A DNA stretch of 64,000 bases from NCBI RefSeq assembly GCF_002002735.1, contig NZ_MUNY01000045.1, positions 124,001-188,000 of the forward strand, read 5' to 3'. This DNA is from Algoriphagus sp. A40 (GTDB taxonomy: Bacteria; Bacteroidota; Bacteroidia; Cytophagales; Cyclobacteriaceae). The position numbers and the translations under genes are program-made. The stretch's first letter is position 1. The number at the start of each line of letters is the position of its first letter. Shown here piece after piece: positions 1 through 6,689 of the stretch. The notes below the pieces were generated by a model that was not told the origin of the DNA, searched no databases, and saw only the letters and a program-made list of their open reading frames with translations.

Positions 1-276
1 CATCATGTACGATTTGGAAATACGGATCAGACGGTCCTTGTCAAGCACCTCACCTGGAGCAAAATTCAGGGAAATATGTACTGCGTTCACTTTCGCTCTG
101 CCATTCAATTGGGTCAATTTTAGCATGTATTTCAACCTCATTTCGGCAGACTGTTCGGCTGAATTTCCAGGATAGTTTTGGATAGATAGCAACACCGCCG
201 CACCGGTTTCCAGCTTGTTTTCATTGTACTGAAATGGCCTTCGAATAGAGGAACCGGACTTTATGATTGCAACCAT
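1..276 (-). CDS. Relaxase/mobilization nuclease, N-terminal part (runs off the window)
   Basis: The minus strand reads open from an ATG at 276 to the window edge (92 codons). The translation begins MVAIIKSGSSIRRPF, followed by YNENKLETGAA and later VHISLNFAPGE. This matches the N-terminus of Bacteroidota MobB-type relaxases, where an N-terminal Tyr and the HISLNF strand belong to the relaxase fold. The start codon overlaps the last 16 bases of the relaxosome gene before it, implying translational coupling. The catalytic C-terminal part is not visible, so nicking activity cannot be judged. It would nick oriT to start transfer of the element. Confidence 0.8.
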   Translation of the reverse strand, partial: MVAIIKSGSSIRRPFQYNENKLETGAAVLLSIQNYPGNSAEQSAEMRLKYMLKLTQLNGRAKVNAVHISLNFAPGEVLDKDRLIRISKSYMM

Positions 277-653
277 TTCTCTGTGATTTTATCCATAAAT
301 CCCTGCAACTTTTCCAGTGAATCCCGGATATTTTCACCCAGGTCTTGGGCCTGGATCGAGAGTGTTTTCCCTTCGATTTCAGGCTCCGAATGGAGCTTTT
401 TTACCAGTTGATTGTAGTTGGATGCTAAGCCGTGCAGGTCTCTCCTCAAGGCAAAGAGCTCCCTCAAAAGATCCTCCGTTCCGGTATCCCGATACCTGCC
501 GATGACGGGCTTTTTGAGTAAAATGCGTCTTGCAAAATCACTCAAACTTTGTTGGATTGTTTCTTCGGAGTAGGCTCTGATTTTCACCAATTCCCGATCA
601 GTCAGTCTAATATGAAGCCACTTGTTTCGTTTGTTTTCATCCATCTTTTCCAT
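261..653 (-). CDS. Plasmid mobilization relaxosome protein (MobA/MobC-like)
   Basis: This 130-residue protein starts with a basic stretch and LHIRLTDRELVKIRAYSEE, typical of the ribbon-helix-helix DNA-binding N-terminus of Bacteroidota relaxosome accessory proteins. A long helical part follows (LLRELFALRRDLHGLASNYNQ), as in MobC-family proteins. Such proteins bind oriT beside the relaxase. The gene overlaps the downstream relaxase by 16 bp, as expected for a mob operon. A second Met four codons in (MDENKRNKW) is an alternative start. No frameshift is seen. Confidence 0.8.
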   Translation of the reverse strand: MEKMDENKRNKWLHIRLTDRELVKIRAYSEETIQQSLSDFARRILLKKPVIGRYRDTGTEDLLRELFALRRDLHGLASNYNQLVKKLHSEPEIEGKTLSIQAQDLGENIRDSLEKLQGFMDKITEKWLQS

Positions 654-657
654 GCAT

Positions 658-867
658 TTAAGCTTTTGAATAGCATTCCCAAATCAAACCCCACGACTTC
701 GGAGTGAAGGGGATCAAGATCCGGTTGTGATACAACCGTACATCTTGCCGATTTCGGAGGACACAGGAAATCCCTTCAGCCTTAGGAATTTCAGACAGCG
801 GCCTAAAAGACCCTTCGGCAATGTTTCCTCCCCTTCCAAAGCTGGGTGATACAAGTATAAAAAGCAC
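658..867 (-). CDS. Small ORF upstream of the mob operon, unrecognised
   Basis: A 69-codon frame ends 4 bp before the relaxosome gene start on the same strand. Its C-terminal half (VRLYHNRILIPFTPKSWGLIW) looks protein-like, but no family is recognised. Position and orientation fit a first gene of the mob operon. It could equally be a chance frame over the oriT/leader region. Confidence 0.25.
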   Translation of the reverse strand: MLFILVSPSFGRGGNIAEGSFRPLSEIPKAEGISCVLRNRQDVRLYHNRILIPFTPKSWGLIWECYSKA

Positions 868-879
868 AGAGCACTCCAG

Positions 880-945
880 CCTATCCTGAGCAATTGTTAA
901 ATAGGATCATCTGACTGACTTCCAGTAGATTGAAAACAATTATCA
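880..945. promoter_or_regulatory. Possible oriT/divergent promoter region
   Basis: This short divergent gap separates the minus-strand mob genes from the plus-strand accessory genes. It contains small inverted repeats: AATTGTT at 892-898 with AACAATT at 935-941, and CCTAT with ATAGG around 880-905. In Bacteroidota mobile elements oriT often lies upstream of the mob genes, so this is a plausible oriT and/or bidirectional promoter. No nic-site consensus could be confirmed, so this is inference from position. Confidence 0.25.
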
Positions 946-968
946 ACATCACTTAAACCCCAAAAACA

Positions 969-1250
969 ATGGCAACAACATCATTGGAAATCCTCTTTGA
1001 AACCCTCTTGGCAGTACCCGGTATGCACGATCCGGTAAAGATCGACCTGAAAATCCCCCGCAAAACAATCCTTCTCCTCACCGAGGTCATCGCCCGGGGA
1101 ATGAACCAAAAAACAGACCTGGAAAATGGCATTATCCGGATCTCCAAAGAGTCGGCAGCGGAACTGCAAACCATCATCGACGATTGTCTGGAAAAATCGG
1201 GACTGACCTGCCTAAATGCGAAACTCAGGGAAATCAACCTCCAAAGCTGA
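969..1250 (+). CDS. Small hypothetical ICE accessory protein
   Basis: This 93-residue, mostly helical, acidic protein (LEILFETLLAVPGMHDPVKI then TILLLTEVIARGM) has no recognised domain. The ATG follows an A-rich stretch and is the first gene facing away from the mob operon. It is followed after 4 bp by another small gene in the same direction, so the two probably form an operon. The frame has coherent composition and a clear stop, which argues for a real gene. Function is unknown; an accessory role in the mobile element is only suggested by location. Confidence 0.6.
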   Translation: MATTSLEILFETLLAVPGMHDPVKIDLKIPRKTILLLTEVIARGMNQKTDLENGIIRISKESAAELQTIIDDCLEKSGLTCLNAKLREINLQS

Positions 1251-1254
1251 AATC

Positions 1255-1479
1255 ATGGGACCGGAAAAAAACGAAATCCCAGACACAAGCAGGCGGATCG
1301 ATCCGGATGCGAATCCCTTGACTTCATTTGGAAGAGACAGTGACTTCATTGATGAGCTCATCCAAGGAGTATATGAAAAAAATTCTTCTTCCCGGGAAAT
1401 GCCAAAAACTACGGAGTCGGAAACCAATACCCCGAAAGTTCGGGATCGAAAGAAGCGGAGTAAAAATTTCCGGTTTTGA
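1255..1479 (+). CDS. Small charged hypothetical protein
   Basis: This 74-residue hydrophilic protein starts MGPEKNEIPDTSRRIDPDA and ends with a basic tail (VRDRKKRSKNFRF). I chose the ATG at 1255, just after the stop of the preceding small gene (1250), because it gives an operon-like 4-bp spacing. An in-frame upstream ATG at 1216 would overlap the previous gene. No domain is recognised. The composition suggests a largely disordered protein with a nucleic-acid-binding tail. Confidence 0.5.
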   Translation: MGPEKNEIPDTSRRIDPDANPLTSFGRDSDFIDELIQGVYEKNSSSREMPKTTESETNTPKVRDRKKRSKNFRF

Positions 1480-1524
1480 TCTTCAAAAGCACCTTCCTTT
1501 AAGCGTCAAAAATGCTTTGCTGAT

Positions 1525-1935
1525 CTAGACAGCTTGATTCCCGACCTTGCCTGTAAGTATGGAAGGCAAATCGGGAAACAGGCTGTCTTTTTCTATCAGG
1601 TAAGGCCCTGTTCCGAGAGACGAGGAAGTGGGCCTTACCTCTAGGTTATTTTCCTTTTTGGCCTTTCTCTCCAACGCGTCTTTTATGGAATCTCTGAAAA
1701 GGACAACCCAAATGAATATCGAAAACATGCCGATAAGTATAACCGGAATGCTCAACCACATCACCAATCCTTCAACCGCGGTATCAAAAAGCCCCTTCCC
1801 ATAACTGGAAAAATGCTGAAGACCTCCAGGTCCCCTTCTTAGAAAGCGTCGCTTCCCTACCCAATAGCGCATGTATAATCCCTGGGCGAAAATCCCGATT
1901 ATGATGACCCAGGCTAACAAATCATAAAAAAACAT
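1525..1935 (-). CDS. Small inner-membrane protein of the mobile element
   Basis: This 136-residue protein has an N-terminal membrane segment (LLAWVIIIGIFAQGLYM) and a second one (LVMWLSIPVILIGMFSIFIWVVLF) around residues 57-80, then a charged C-terminal tail. Small two-TM proteins of this sort recur beside RteC and mob genes in Bacteroidota conjugative elements; their function is not known. It lies 15 bp downstream of the RteC gene on the same strand, so it is probably co-transcribed with it. It converges with the two small plus-strand genes. Confidence 0.6.
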   Translation of the reverse strand: MFFYDLLAWVIIIGIFAQGLYMRYWVGKRRFLRRGPGGLQHFSSYGKGLFDTAVEGLVMWLSIPVILIGMFSIFIWVVLFRDSIKDALERKAKKENNLEVRPTSSSLGTGPYLIEKDSLFPDLPSILTGKVGNQAV

Positions 1936-1950
1936 ACCTGAATAGTTAGA

Positions 1951-2787
1951 TTAATACCCCATATCCGTTTCATCCATCCGCTTTTCCAGACTGTCTTTGA
2001 GACTGTCCAAAAAAATCGTCCGGTTCTTTTTCCGTATCCGCATACTCTGGAACGTCCGATAGAAATTCCCCACCTGCACATCGAAAAGCGACTCCATAAC
2101 TTTGATGATCATCTTGACATCGCTTTTTCCATGATTCACCGCTCCGCGGGAATGCAACGCATAGGCCAGCTCAATTAGGGCAGACTTGGAATCCGTCCAT
2201 CTATGCTTGGATTTTTCAACAGAATTGGCCTCCACCCCCAGTTCCAATTGATCAATCTTCCTGCGGATGTGTTCAATCATTTCCTCCAGAGCCATAATTT
2301 TAGCCAGCTTACTGCTGTTTGGAGTGGAAAACAAGGGGTCGAAATCAACCGAATAGTCCGGTATCAGATTAAGAGGCTTGGAATTCCTCAGGAAAAACTG
2401 ACCGTCCAGATCGTCCCGCTCCAACTGGTGGTAGATGTAGAGCTGGTGGTTTCTGGCAAAAAAATCCTGATACTGATCAACGACATGATGGTAAAAGATC
2501 TTTATCTTCTCCTTTTCTCCGACTGGCTTGGAAGACTCGAGGTAGGCAAGCTCGGAATAGAAAATCAGCTCTTTGAAAAACAGGGGTTTGTAATACTTGA
2601 AAAACAGAATCTCGTCCTCTTGATCCCCGAACTGATAGCCGGTCATATACTCTCGGAGTTGGATCAAAATCGTGTTCACTGCCTTTCCGCAGCGTTCTGC
2701 TTTTTGCAATTCATTGGAAGATTCACGGGCCAATTGGTTCAGTGTCTTTTCCATCTCCTCCAAAAGCTTTTCTGCAAATGCTTTCAT
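1951..2787 (-). CDS. rteC: RteC-family regulator (copy 1)
   Basis: This 278-residue protein has the RteC C-terminal signature: W-x-DSKSALIELAYALHSRGA around residues 197-215, and near the C-terminus FYRTFQSMRIRKKNRTIFLD. In CTnDOT, RteC activates excision genes in response to tetracycline; in other elements the inducing signal is generally unknown. A second family member lies directly upstream on the same strand (2866-3735), so this is a tandem pair. Length and motifs are complete. I infer a role in controlling excision or transfer of this ICE. Confidence 0.85.
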   Translation of the reverse strand: MKAFAEKLLEEMEKTLNQLARESSNELQKAERCGKAVNTILIQLREYMTGYQFGDQEDEILFFKYYKPLFFKELIFYSELAYLESSKPVGEKEKIKIFYHHVVDQYQDFFARNHQLYIYHQLERDDLDGQFFLRNSKPLNLIPDYSVDFDPLFSTPNSSKLAKIMALEEMIEHIRRKIDQLELGVEANSVEKSKHRWTDSKSALIELAYALHSRGAVNHGKSDVKMIIKVMESLFDVQVGNFYRTFQSMRIRKKNRTIFLDSLKDSLEKRMDETDMGY

Positions 2788-2865
2788 ATCCTCCTTGTTT
2801 TAGTTCCAGGCTCTACCTGCTCTCAATTCAAGAAAAGCCCTTTGTTTTCTTATTCAATTCTTCAA

Positions 2866-3735
2866 TCATTCTTTTCCTTCATATTCTTCGATATAGGAAT
2901 CCAATTTTGATTTGCATCTATCCAGAAAAAAGGTCCTGCTTTTCTTTCTGGAGCGGATTTCCTCGAATGTTTTATAGTAGCCTCTAAGCTGCCTGCCAAA
3001 GGCTCTTCCAAGCACAGCCGCCAAATCAGCCACACTTACGCTTCCACTGTTCACCACCGCAGTGGCCTTCAGCGCGTAAACCAGTTCCACGAGTTCTACT
3101 TTGGTTCCTGTCCAATACAATCCGGCCGCCTCATCCACCCCTTTTGCAACATCACCCTCATCCATCTGACCGTATGGCGAGACTTCATTTGCCAAATAGT
3201 CCATCAGCCTCGCCATCGCCTGGAGTCGCCCAAAATAAATCGTGTAAACCGTGCAAAAGCTGGAATCCAATGTATGGTGAACCAGGTCGGGATAGAGTAT
3301 GGGAGACTCGGAGCTTCTGAGGAAATACACCCGATCCAGATGTGTTTTCCCCATGAGGAGGTAATTGTTCAAGCCAACATTCCGCTGGAAGTATTTCTTA
3401 ATCTCTTCCATCTTCCCTCGATAGTACACCAGGATCTCCCTTGGAGAATCCACCGGCTTTTCCGATTCGATATGAAACAGTTCGGAATAGAAATGAGACT
3501 TGGAGAACAGCTCAACCATAAACCGCTTGAAGAATTGGATTTCCTCCTTTTCATCTTTGAATTCAAACCCCTTGACTCTCCCTTTTAGGACTTCAATTGA
3601 TTCATCCACCAAATAAAAGGAGCTCTCAATCGCCATCATCCGGTTTTCTCCGGTTACCGGAAATTTCGCCAATTCTCTTTCCAGCTTTTCCAAAATGCTT
3701 CTCACCTCGTCAATGCTCCCCATCCTGCTAATCAC
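2866..3735 (-). CDS. RteC-family regulator (copy 2)
   Basis: This 289-residue paralogue of the downstream gene shares the RteC pattern WTGTKVELVELVYALKATA and the closing motif YYKTFEEIRSRKKSRTFFLD. The two are clearly divergent (different N-termini and loops), so this is not a recent duplication. Its 5' end overlaps the 3' end of the Crp-terpene synthase gene by 8 bp, so the three genes probably form one operon in the order fusion regulator, RteC-2, RteC-1. A 78-bp gap separates it from copy 1. Confidence 0.85.
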   Translation of the reverse strand: MISRMGSIDEVRSILEKLERELAKFPVTGENRMMAIESSFYLVDESIEVLKGRVKGFEFKDEKEEIQFFKRFMVELFSKSHFYSELFHIESEKPVDSPREILVYYRGKMEEIKKYFQRNVGLNNYLLMGKTHLDRVYFLRSSESPILYPDLVHHTLDSSFCTVYTIYFGRLQAMARLMDYLANEVSPYGQMDEGDVAKGVDEAAGLYWTGTKVELVELVYALKATAVVNSGSVSVADLAAVLGRAFGRQLRGYYKTFEEIRSRKKSRTFFLDRCKSKLDSYIEEYEGKE

Positions 3736-5299
3736 TTTCGTTTAACATCTTCAAATACCGGGTGGTATCGTATAACGACCAACTGACCGCCCCTGAAATC
3801 TTGTACTGTATCTGCCTCAAGATCTCTCGATCGTACATGTCCTCACTTGTCTCAAGGCGAGCGGACTTATTAAGAAACTCTCTGAGTACCTCCTTATGCT
3901 CTTCAACAATCTCTTCCCGTGCCTGCTCCTCCTTGATCCCCTGATGATGCTTTTTTAGGATCAACAGGTTATGAAAGTCTCCAAGATCTTTTTCCTTCTC
4001 ATAGGAAAACAAATCATTGGTCAGATAGATCAGTTTGGCAGCCAAGTCTCTCAGTTCCCCAGAAGTCAAAAAAGAATCTTTAATGTCCTCAAAGGCAGTT
4101 TCCATTCCCAGTGGAGTCAAAGAGATGGCGAGCTGTCCACCCGAAAAGAGCGGTCGTTGAATTCTGTATTCTTCCAAAGTCGGAATGATCTCAAGATCCC
4201 GGTTTTTTGCCTCCCAGGTGTTTGACTGGACATACTCCAGGAATTCCTGCTTCAAATAATCAAGATAGCTCTGCTCCCGATTGACAAGTCCTGGCAGTTT
4301 CATCCACAACTCATAAAAAGCATTTCTGTAAGCCTGGATTGATTGCGGCAAAATGATGCAATTATTCCCCTCAAGCACGCCATGGATAGCACAAGAAATT
4401 TCCTCCCAAACCTCCACCTTCATACCGGTTGGCAACTGATCTGTGAAATCATCCATTGCAAAAAGGAGGGCATACAACTTGGCCAACCATAACAGGTTCT
4501 CCCGGCTGGCATCGGGATACAACCTGGCAGAAAGCCATGACAACTGAAGTTTTTTGTAGAGGCCCTCATCCCGGGTGCCGGTAAAAATCTTTTGGAAGAC
4601 TGACCCCCAAACTAAGGTGTGATTGTCCACCAGATCTACCGATTGATGAATCTTTGACTCGAAAGGGTAGCTTAAATTCTCGCGGTAATACTTGATGATC
4701 CTGGAATACCGGGCGGTTGCCAAATCCTTCTTATTCATCCTGGATATGGTTTTCCGGTCAACACCCAGCAAATCAGCCAACTGTTTTTGGCTGAGGATAG
4801 CTTCTATTCCGGGAAATTTCTTCTTCAACTCCGCTCTTCCCAGATCAAAGGGTAAATTCCGTATCGCCTCCCATTCTTGCTCCCGATACCTAGCTATTCG
4901 GTAAAGCTCGTCGGACAGGTCTATAAACTTGGGAAATTGATCCAGGATCAAATTCGCGTTTTTGTAAGAAAGGCGGGTGTATTTCGCTGCCTGAAGCACC
5001 TTCATTTCAAACCTGCTGGGTTGCTGATTGGCATAGGATTCCAGCTCCACGCAAACATCCCCTTTCACATAAAGCCTCACTAATTTTCCCCGATAAAATT
5101 TCCCGATCATCCCTTCCAGAATTAATCTGGACTCGATTTCTACCGTGCCTGATTTTAAGATAACCTCGCGGGGCTTCGTTTTCCCTAAGTCAAAATAGGG
5201 AGTGAGCATCTGGTACTCCTTTTCAGACACCTTGTTCATATAGTCCAGCAAAGGCTTCAAATGAACGGGAGTCCAATCCATTTCGATTTTCATGACCAA
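3728..5299 (-). CDS. Crp/Fnr-type regulator fused to a class I terpene synthase domain
   Basis: The 523-residue protein has two parts. Residues about 15-200 look like a Crp/Fnr regulator: a beta-roll (RLILEGMIGKFYRGKL, VKGDVCVELESY) and a helix-turn-helix (SQKQLADLLGVDRKTISRMN, 170-189). Residues about 220-520 look like a class I terpene synthase: the Asp-rich motif DDFTD (283-287), the NSE triad N428/S432/E436 in NDLFSYEKE, an Arg (R382) exactly 46 residues upstream of the triad where the pyrophosphate sensor is expected, and an RY pair at 514-515. All catalytic landmarks therefore appear intact. It lies upstream of and overlaps an RteC gene. No prenyl-transferase or isoprenoid gene is nearby. 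It may be a real cyclase, or a regulator that senses prenyl diphosphates; the sequence cannot decide. The ATG at 5293 (the second Met) is an alternative start. Confidence 0.85.
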   Translation of the reverse strand: MVMKIEMDWTPVHLKPLLDYMNKVSEKEYQMLTPYFDLGKTKPREVILKSGTVEIESRLILEGMIGKFYRGKLVRLYVKGDVCVELESYANQQPSRFEMKVLQAAKYTRLSYKNANLILDQFPKFIDLSDELYRIARYREQEWEAIRNLPFDLGRAELKKKFPGIEAILSQKQLADLLGVDRKTISRMNKKDLATARYSRIIKYYRENLSYPFESKIHQSVDLVDNHTLVWGSVFQKIFTGTRDEGLYKKLQLSWLSARLYPDASRENLLWLAKLYALLFAMDDFTDQLPTGMKVEVWEEISCAIHGVLEGNNCIILPQSIQAYRNAFYELWMKLPGLVNREQSYLDYLKQEFLEYVQSNTWEAKNRDLEIIPTLEEYRIQRPLFSGGQLAISLTPLGMETAFEDIKDSFLTSGELRDLAAKLIYLTNDLFSYEKEKDLGDFHNLLILKKHHQGIKEEQAREEIVEEHKEVLREFLNKSARLETSEDMYDREILRQIQYKISGAVSWSLYDTTRYLKMLNESD

Positions 5300-5338
5300 T
5301 TTTTATGTTTAAAAAAGTAACAGAGATCAATCCCCCTG

Positions 5339-5407
5339 AGTCGAAAGATATTCCCAGGGGAATAGGCTATTTGGGACAACACTCCTCGCAAGAGTATTCT
5401 TTCGACT
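5339..5407. promoter_or_regulatory. Inverted repeat upstream of the Crp-terpene gene
   Basis: A perfect 10-bp inverted repeat, AGTCGAAAGA (5339-5348) and TCTTTCGACT (5398-5407), brackets a smaller CCCCTG/CAGGGG repeat. It lies in the divergent region between the Crp-terpene gene and the MauE gene. It could be a regulator operator or a leader hairpin; both are inference. Confidence 0.4.
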
Positions 5408-5480
5408 ACTATAAGGTAAGTTTATACAATTTAAAAAACCTAGGAAATCATCAAATAATTGATAGTTCAAACTAAAAAAT

Positions 5481-5521
5481 GGGACATTGTCCCCAAAAAA
5501 AATATTTGATCACAGCTGTGA
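5481..5521. promoter_or_regulatory. Two short palindromes upstream of the MauE gene
   Basis: GGGACATTGTCCC (5481-5493) and TCACAGCTGTGA (5510-5521) are perfect palindromes 56-96 bp before the MauE start. Their proximity to a Crp-type regulator gene suggests binding sites for it. Neither matches the canonical E. coli CRP site, although the second is an everted form of its half-sites. Confidence 0.35.
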
Positions 5522-5576
5522 GGCCATTGCTTCAAAATTCACGGAGTTTTATCCATGTAAAATAAACACTCTAAAA

Positions 5577-6011
5577 ATGAAGGCTTTAGAAGCAATCCCA
5601 ACGATAGTATTGATACTTGTCTGGACTTACACAGGCTTGGACAAATTAATTCGCTGGGACGAAACCTGGAATGCATTTCACAATCAAACCTTTCCGCCAA
5701 ATCTGGCGGAAATACTGAGCTATGCAGTACCCGGAGTTGAGTTGCTGATTGCCCTGCTCCTGCTCTTTTCAGCCACCAGATGGTCGGGATTTCTCTCAAG
5801 CATCCTCCTCCTTACCATCTTCAACACCTACGTGGGACTGATCTGGGTGGGAGCTTTTCCACGAATTCCTTGTGGTTGTGCAGGACTGATAGACGACATG
5901 GGATGGTCTGCCCACTTCTGGCTTAACTGCTTCCTTATCCTGATTGGCATCACGGGCTTACTGGCCGGTTCAAAAAAAACGGAATCCAAGGATTCCGTTT
6001 TAGTGTGTTAA
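5577..6011 (+). CDS. MauE/DoxX-family redox-associated membrane protein
   Basis: A 144-residue protein with four predicted membrane helices (IPTIVLILVWTYTGLDKLI at the N-terminus, then VELLIALLLLFSA, LLLTIFNTYVGLIWVGA, FLILIGITGLLAG). The PCGCAG motif lies between helices 3 and 4, as in MauE-type proteins. MauE relatives are linked to disulfide or maturation chemistry in the envelope. I chose the ATG at 5577 because a 30-codon upstream extension from 5487 is hydrophilic and unlike the family. The neighbouring secreted DUF6520-type protein has two Cys, and a thioredoxin-like protein lies further on, which suggests a joint redox task. Confidence 0.8.
   Translation: MKALEAIPTIVLILVWTYTGLDKLIRWDETWNAFHNQTFPPNLAEILSYAVPGVELLIALLLLFSATRWSGFLSSILLLTIFNTYVGLIWVGAFPRIPCGCAGLIDDMGWSAHFWLNCFLILIGITGLLAGSKKTESKDSVLVC
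5976..6001 (+). terminator. Hairpin at the 3' end of the MauE gene
   Basis: A perfect hairpin with 12-bp arms (AAAACGGAATCC and GGATTCCGTTTT, 2-nt loop) ends in T residues. It lies inside the last codons of the MauE gene, 10 bp before its stop (6011), so the terminal residues KKTESKDSV are encoded by the stem. It should act as an intrinsic terminator, possibly in both directions. Confidence 0.6.
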
Positions 6012-6180
6012 GCCTAAATCAGCGCGTTGCAAAAAATCCATTCTCGATTCTCTTATTTATCTGACAATTTAACAAACTAGAATAACAAAAGGAAGGGGAA
6101 AAAGATAGATCCAATTTATAAAAAACGGGCAGGGACATTGGTCGGATCCCCACCCAAAAAATACCTCAAGAAAAGATCAT

Positions 6181-6270
6181 CCTCCGATTCCCGGAGGAGA
6201 TCAGTGATCAGAAAATTTCACCGCTCCGGAGGACAGTAGGTGTAAGGAGCACTGTCCACATCTGGTGAAA
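6181..6270 (+). ncRNA. Foldable 5' leader of the DUF6520-type gene
   Basis: The 350-bp gap before the small secreted protein can fold strongly: a CCTCCG/CGGAGG hairpin (6181-6197), then a nested structure TTTCACC (6216-6222) with GGTGAAA (6264-6270) enclosing GGACAGT (6231-6237) with ACTGTCC (6251-6257). Further GC-rich sequence follows to about 6300. No known riboswitch core is recognised. It may be a structured 5' UTR for a highly expressed mRNA, or a regulatory RNA. Confidence 0.35.
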
Positions 6271-6361
6271 CCCGGGGCCAAGCCGAAAACCCCTGACAGA
6301 GTAGGCAAACAATCACAAACGGTTTTCCTGTTTTTGATGGGTTAAAAAACAGGGCAAAACG

Positions 6362-6634
6362 ATGAATAGAATACTAAAATTCCTGCCGGCACTTGCTTTG
6401 GCGCTGGCAGCAACCTTTGCTTTCGCATTTTCTCCCAAGGGTGAGGCGACCAACCAATACGGTGAGGACTCAAACCAATGGATCAATGTGACTGGAGTGA
6501 CTCCCGGACCGACCACCTATACCTGTGACGTGGCCGAAGACGAGCATTGTCTGTACGATGCGCCAAACGGAAACCCACTAAACCCCGGTGAGGACAAAAT
6601 GTTTGTTAACAGAGGGATTGCTCCCCTGAGGTAA
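6362..6634 (+). CDS. Small secreted DUF6520-type protein
   Basis: This 90-residue protein has a clear signal peptide (ILKFLPALALALAATFAFAF) and then a short mature part with NQWINVTGVTPGPTTYTCD and EHCLYD, giving two Cys. This matches my recollection of the DUF6520 family of Bacteroidota, which is functionally uncharacterised. It follows a MauE-type gene and precedes, convergently, a SusD-SusC-thioredoxin operon. The two Cys plus MauE and thioredoxin neighbours suggest a disulfide in the exported product. The gene ends shortly before a strong terminator. Confidence 0.75.
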   Translation: MNRILKFLPALALALAATFAFAFSPKGEATNQYGEDSNQWINVTGVTPGPTTYTCDVAEDEHCLYDAPNGNPLNPGEDKMFVNRGIAPLR

Positions 6635-6654
6635 GCTTCAAAAGCTTTTAAGGT

Positions 6655-6687
6655 AAGCCCGGGGCTCATGATCCCGGGCTTTTTTTC
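6655..6687 (+). terminator. Intrinsic terminator of the DUF6520-type gene
   Basis: AAGCCCGGG (6655-6663) pairs with CCCGGGCTT (6673-6681) and is followed by a T run. It lies between the convergent DUF6520-type and SusD genes and may serve the plus strand chiefly. Confidence 0.8.
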
Positions 6688-6689
6688 TC

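Noticed and set aside
2203..2910. 235-codon frame on the plus strand
   Set aside because: Antisense to the RteC gene, which has clear family motifs.
6225..6310. Possible cobalamin-type riboswitch in the DUF6520 leader
   Set aside because: A few segments resemble the core (GGTGAAA, GGGGCC), but the order and the conserved box do not match.
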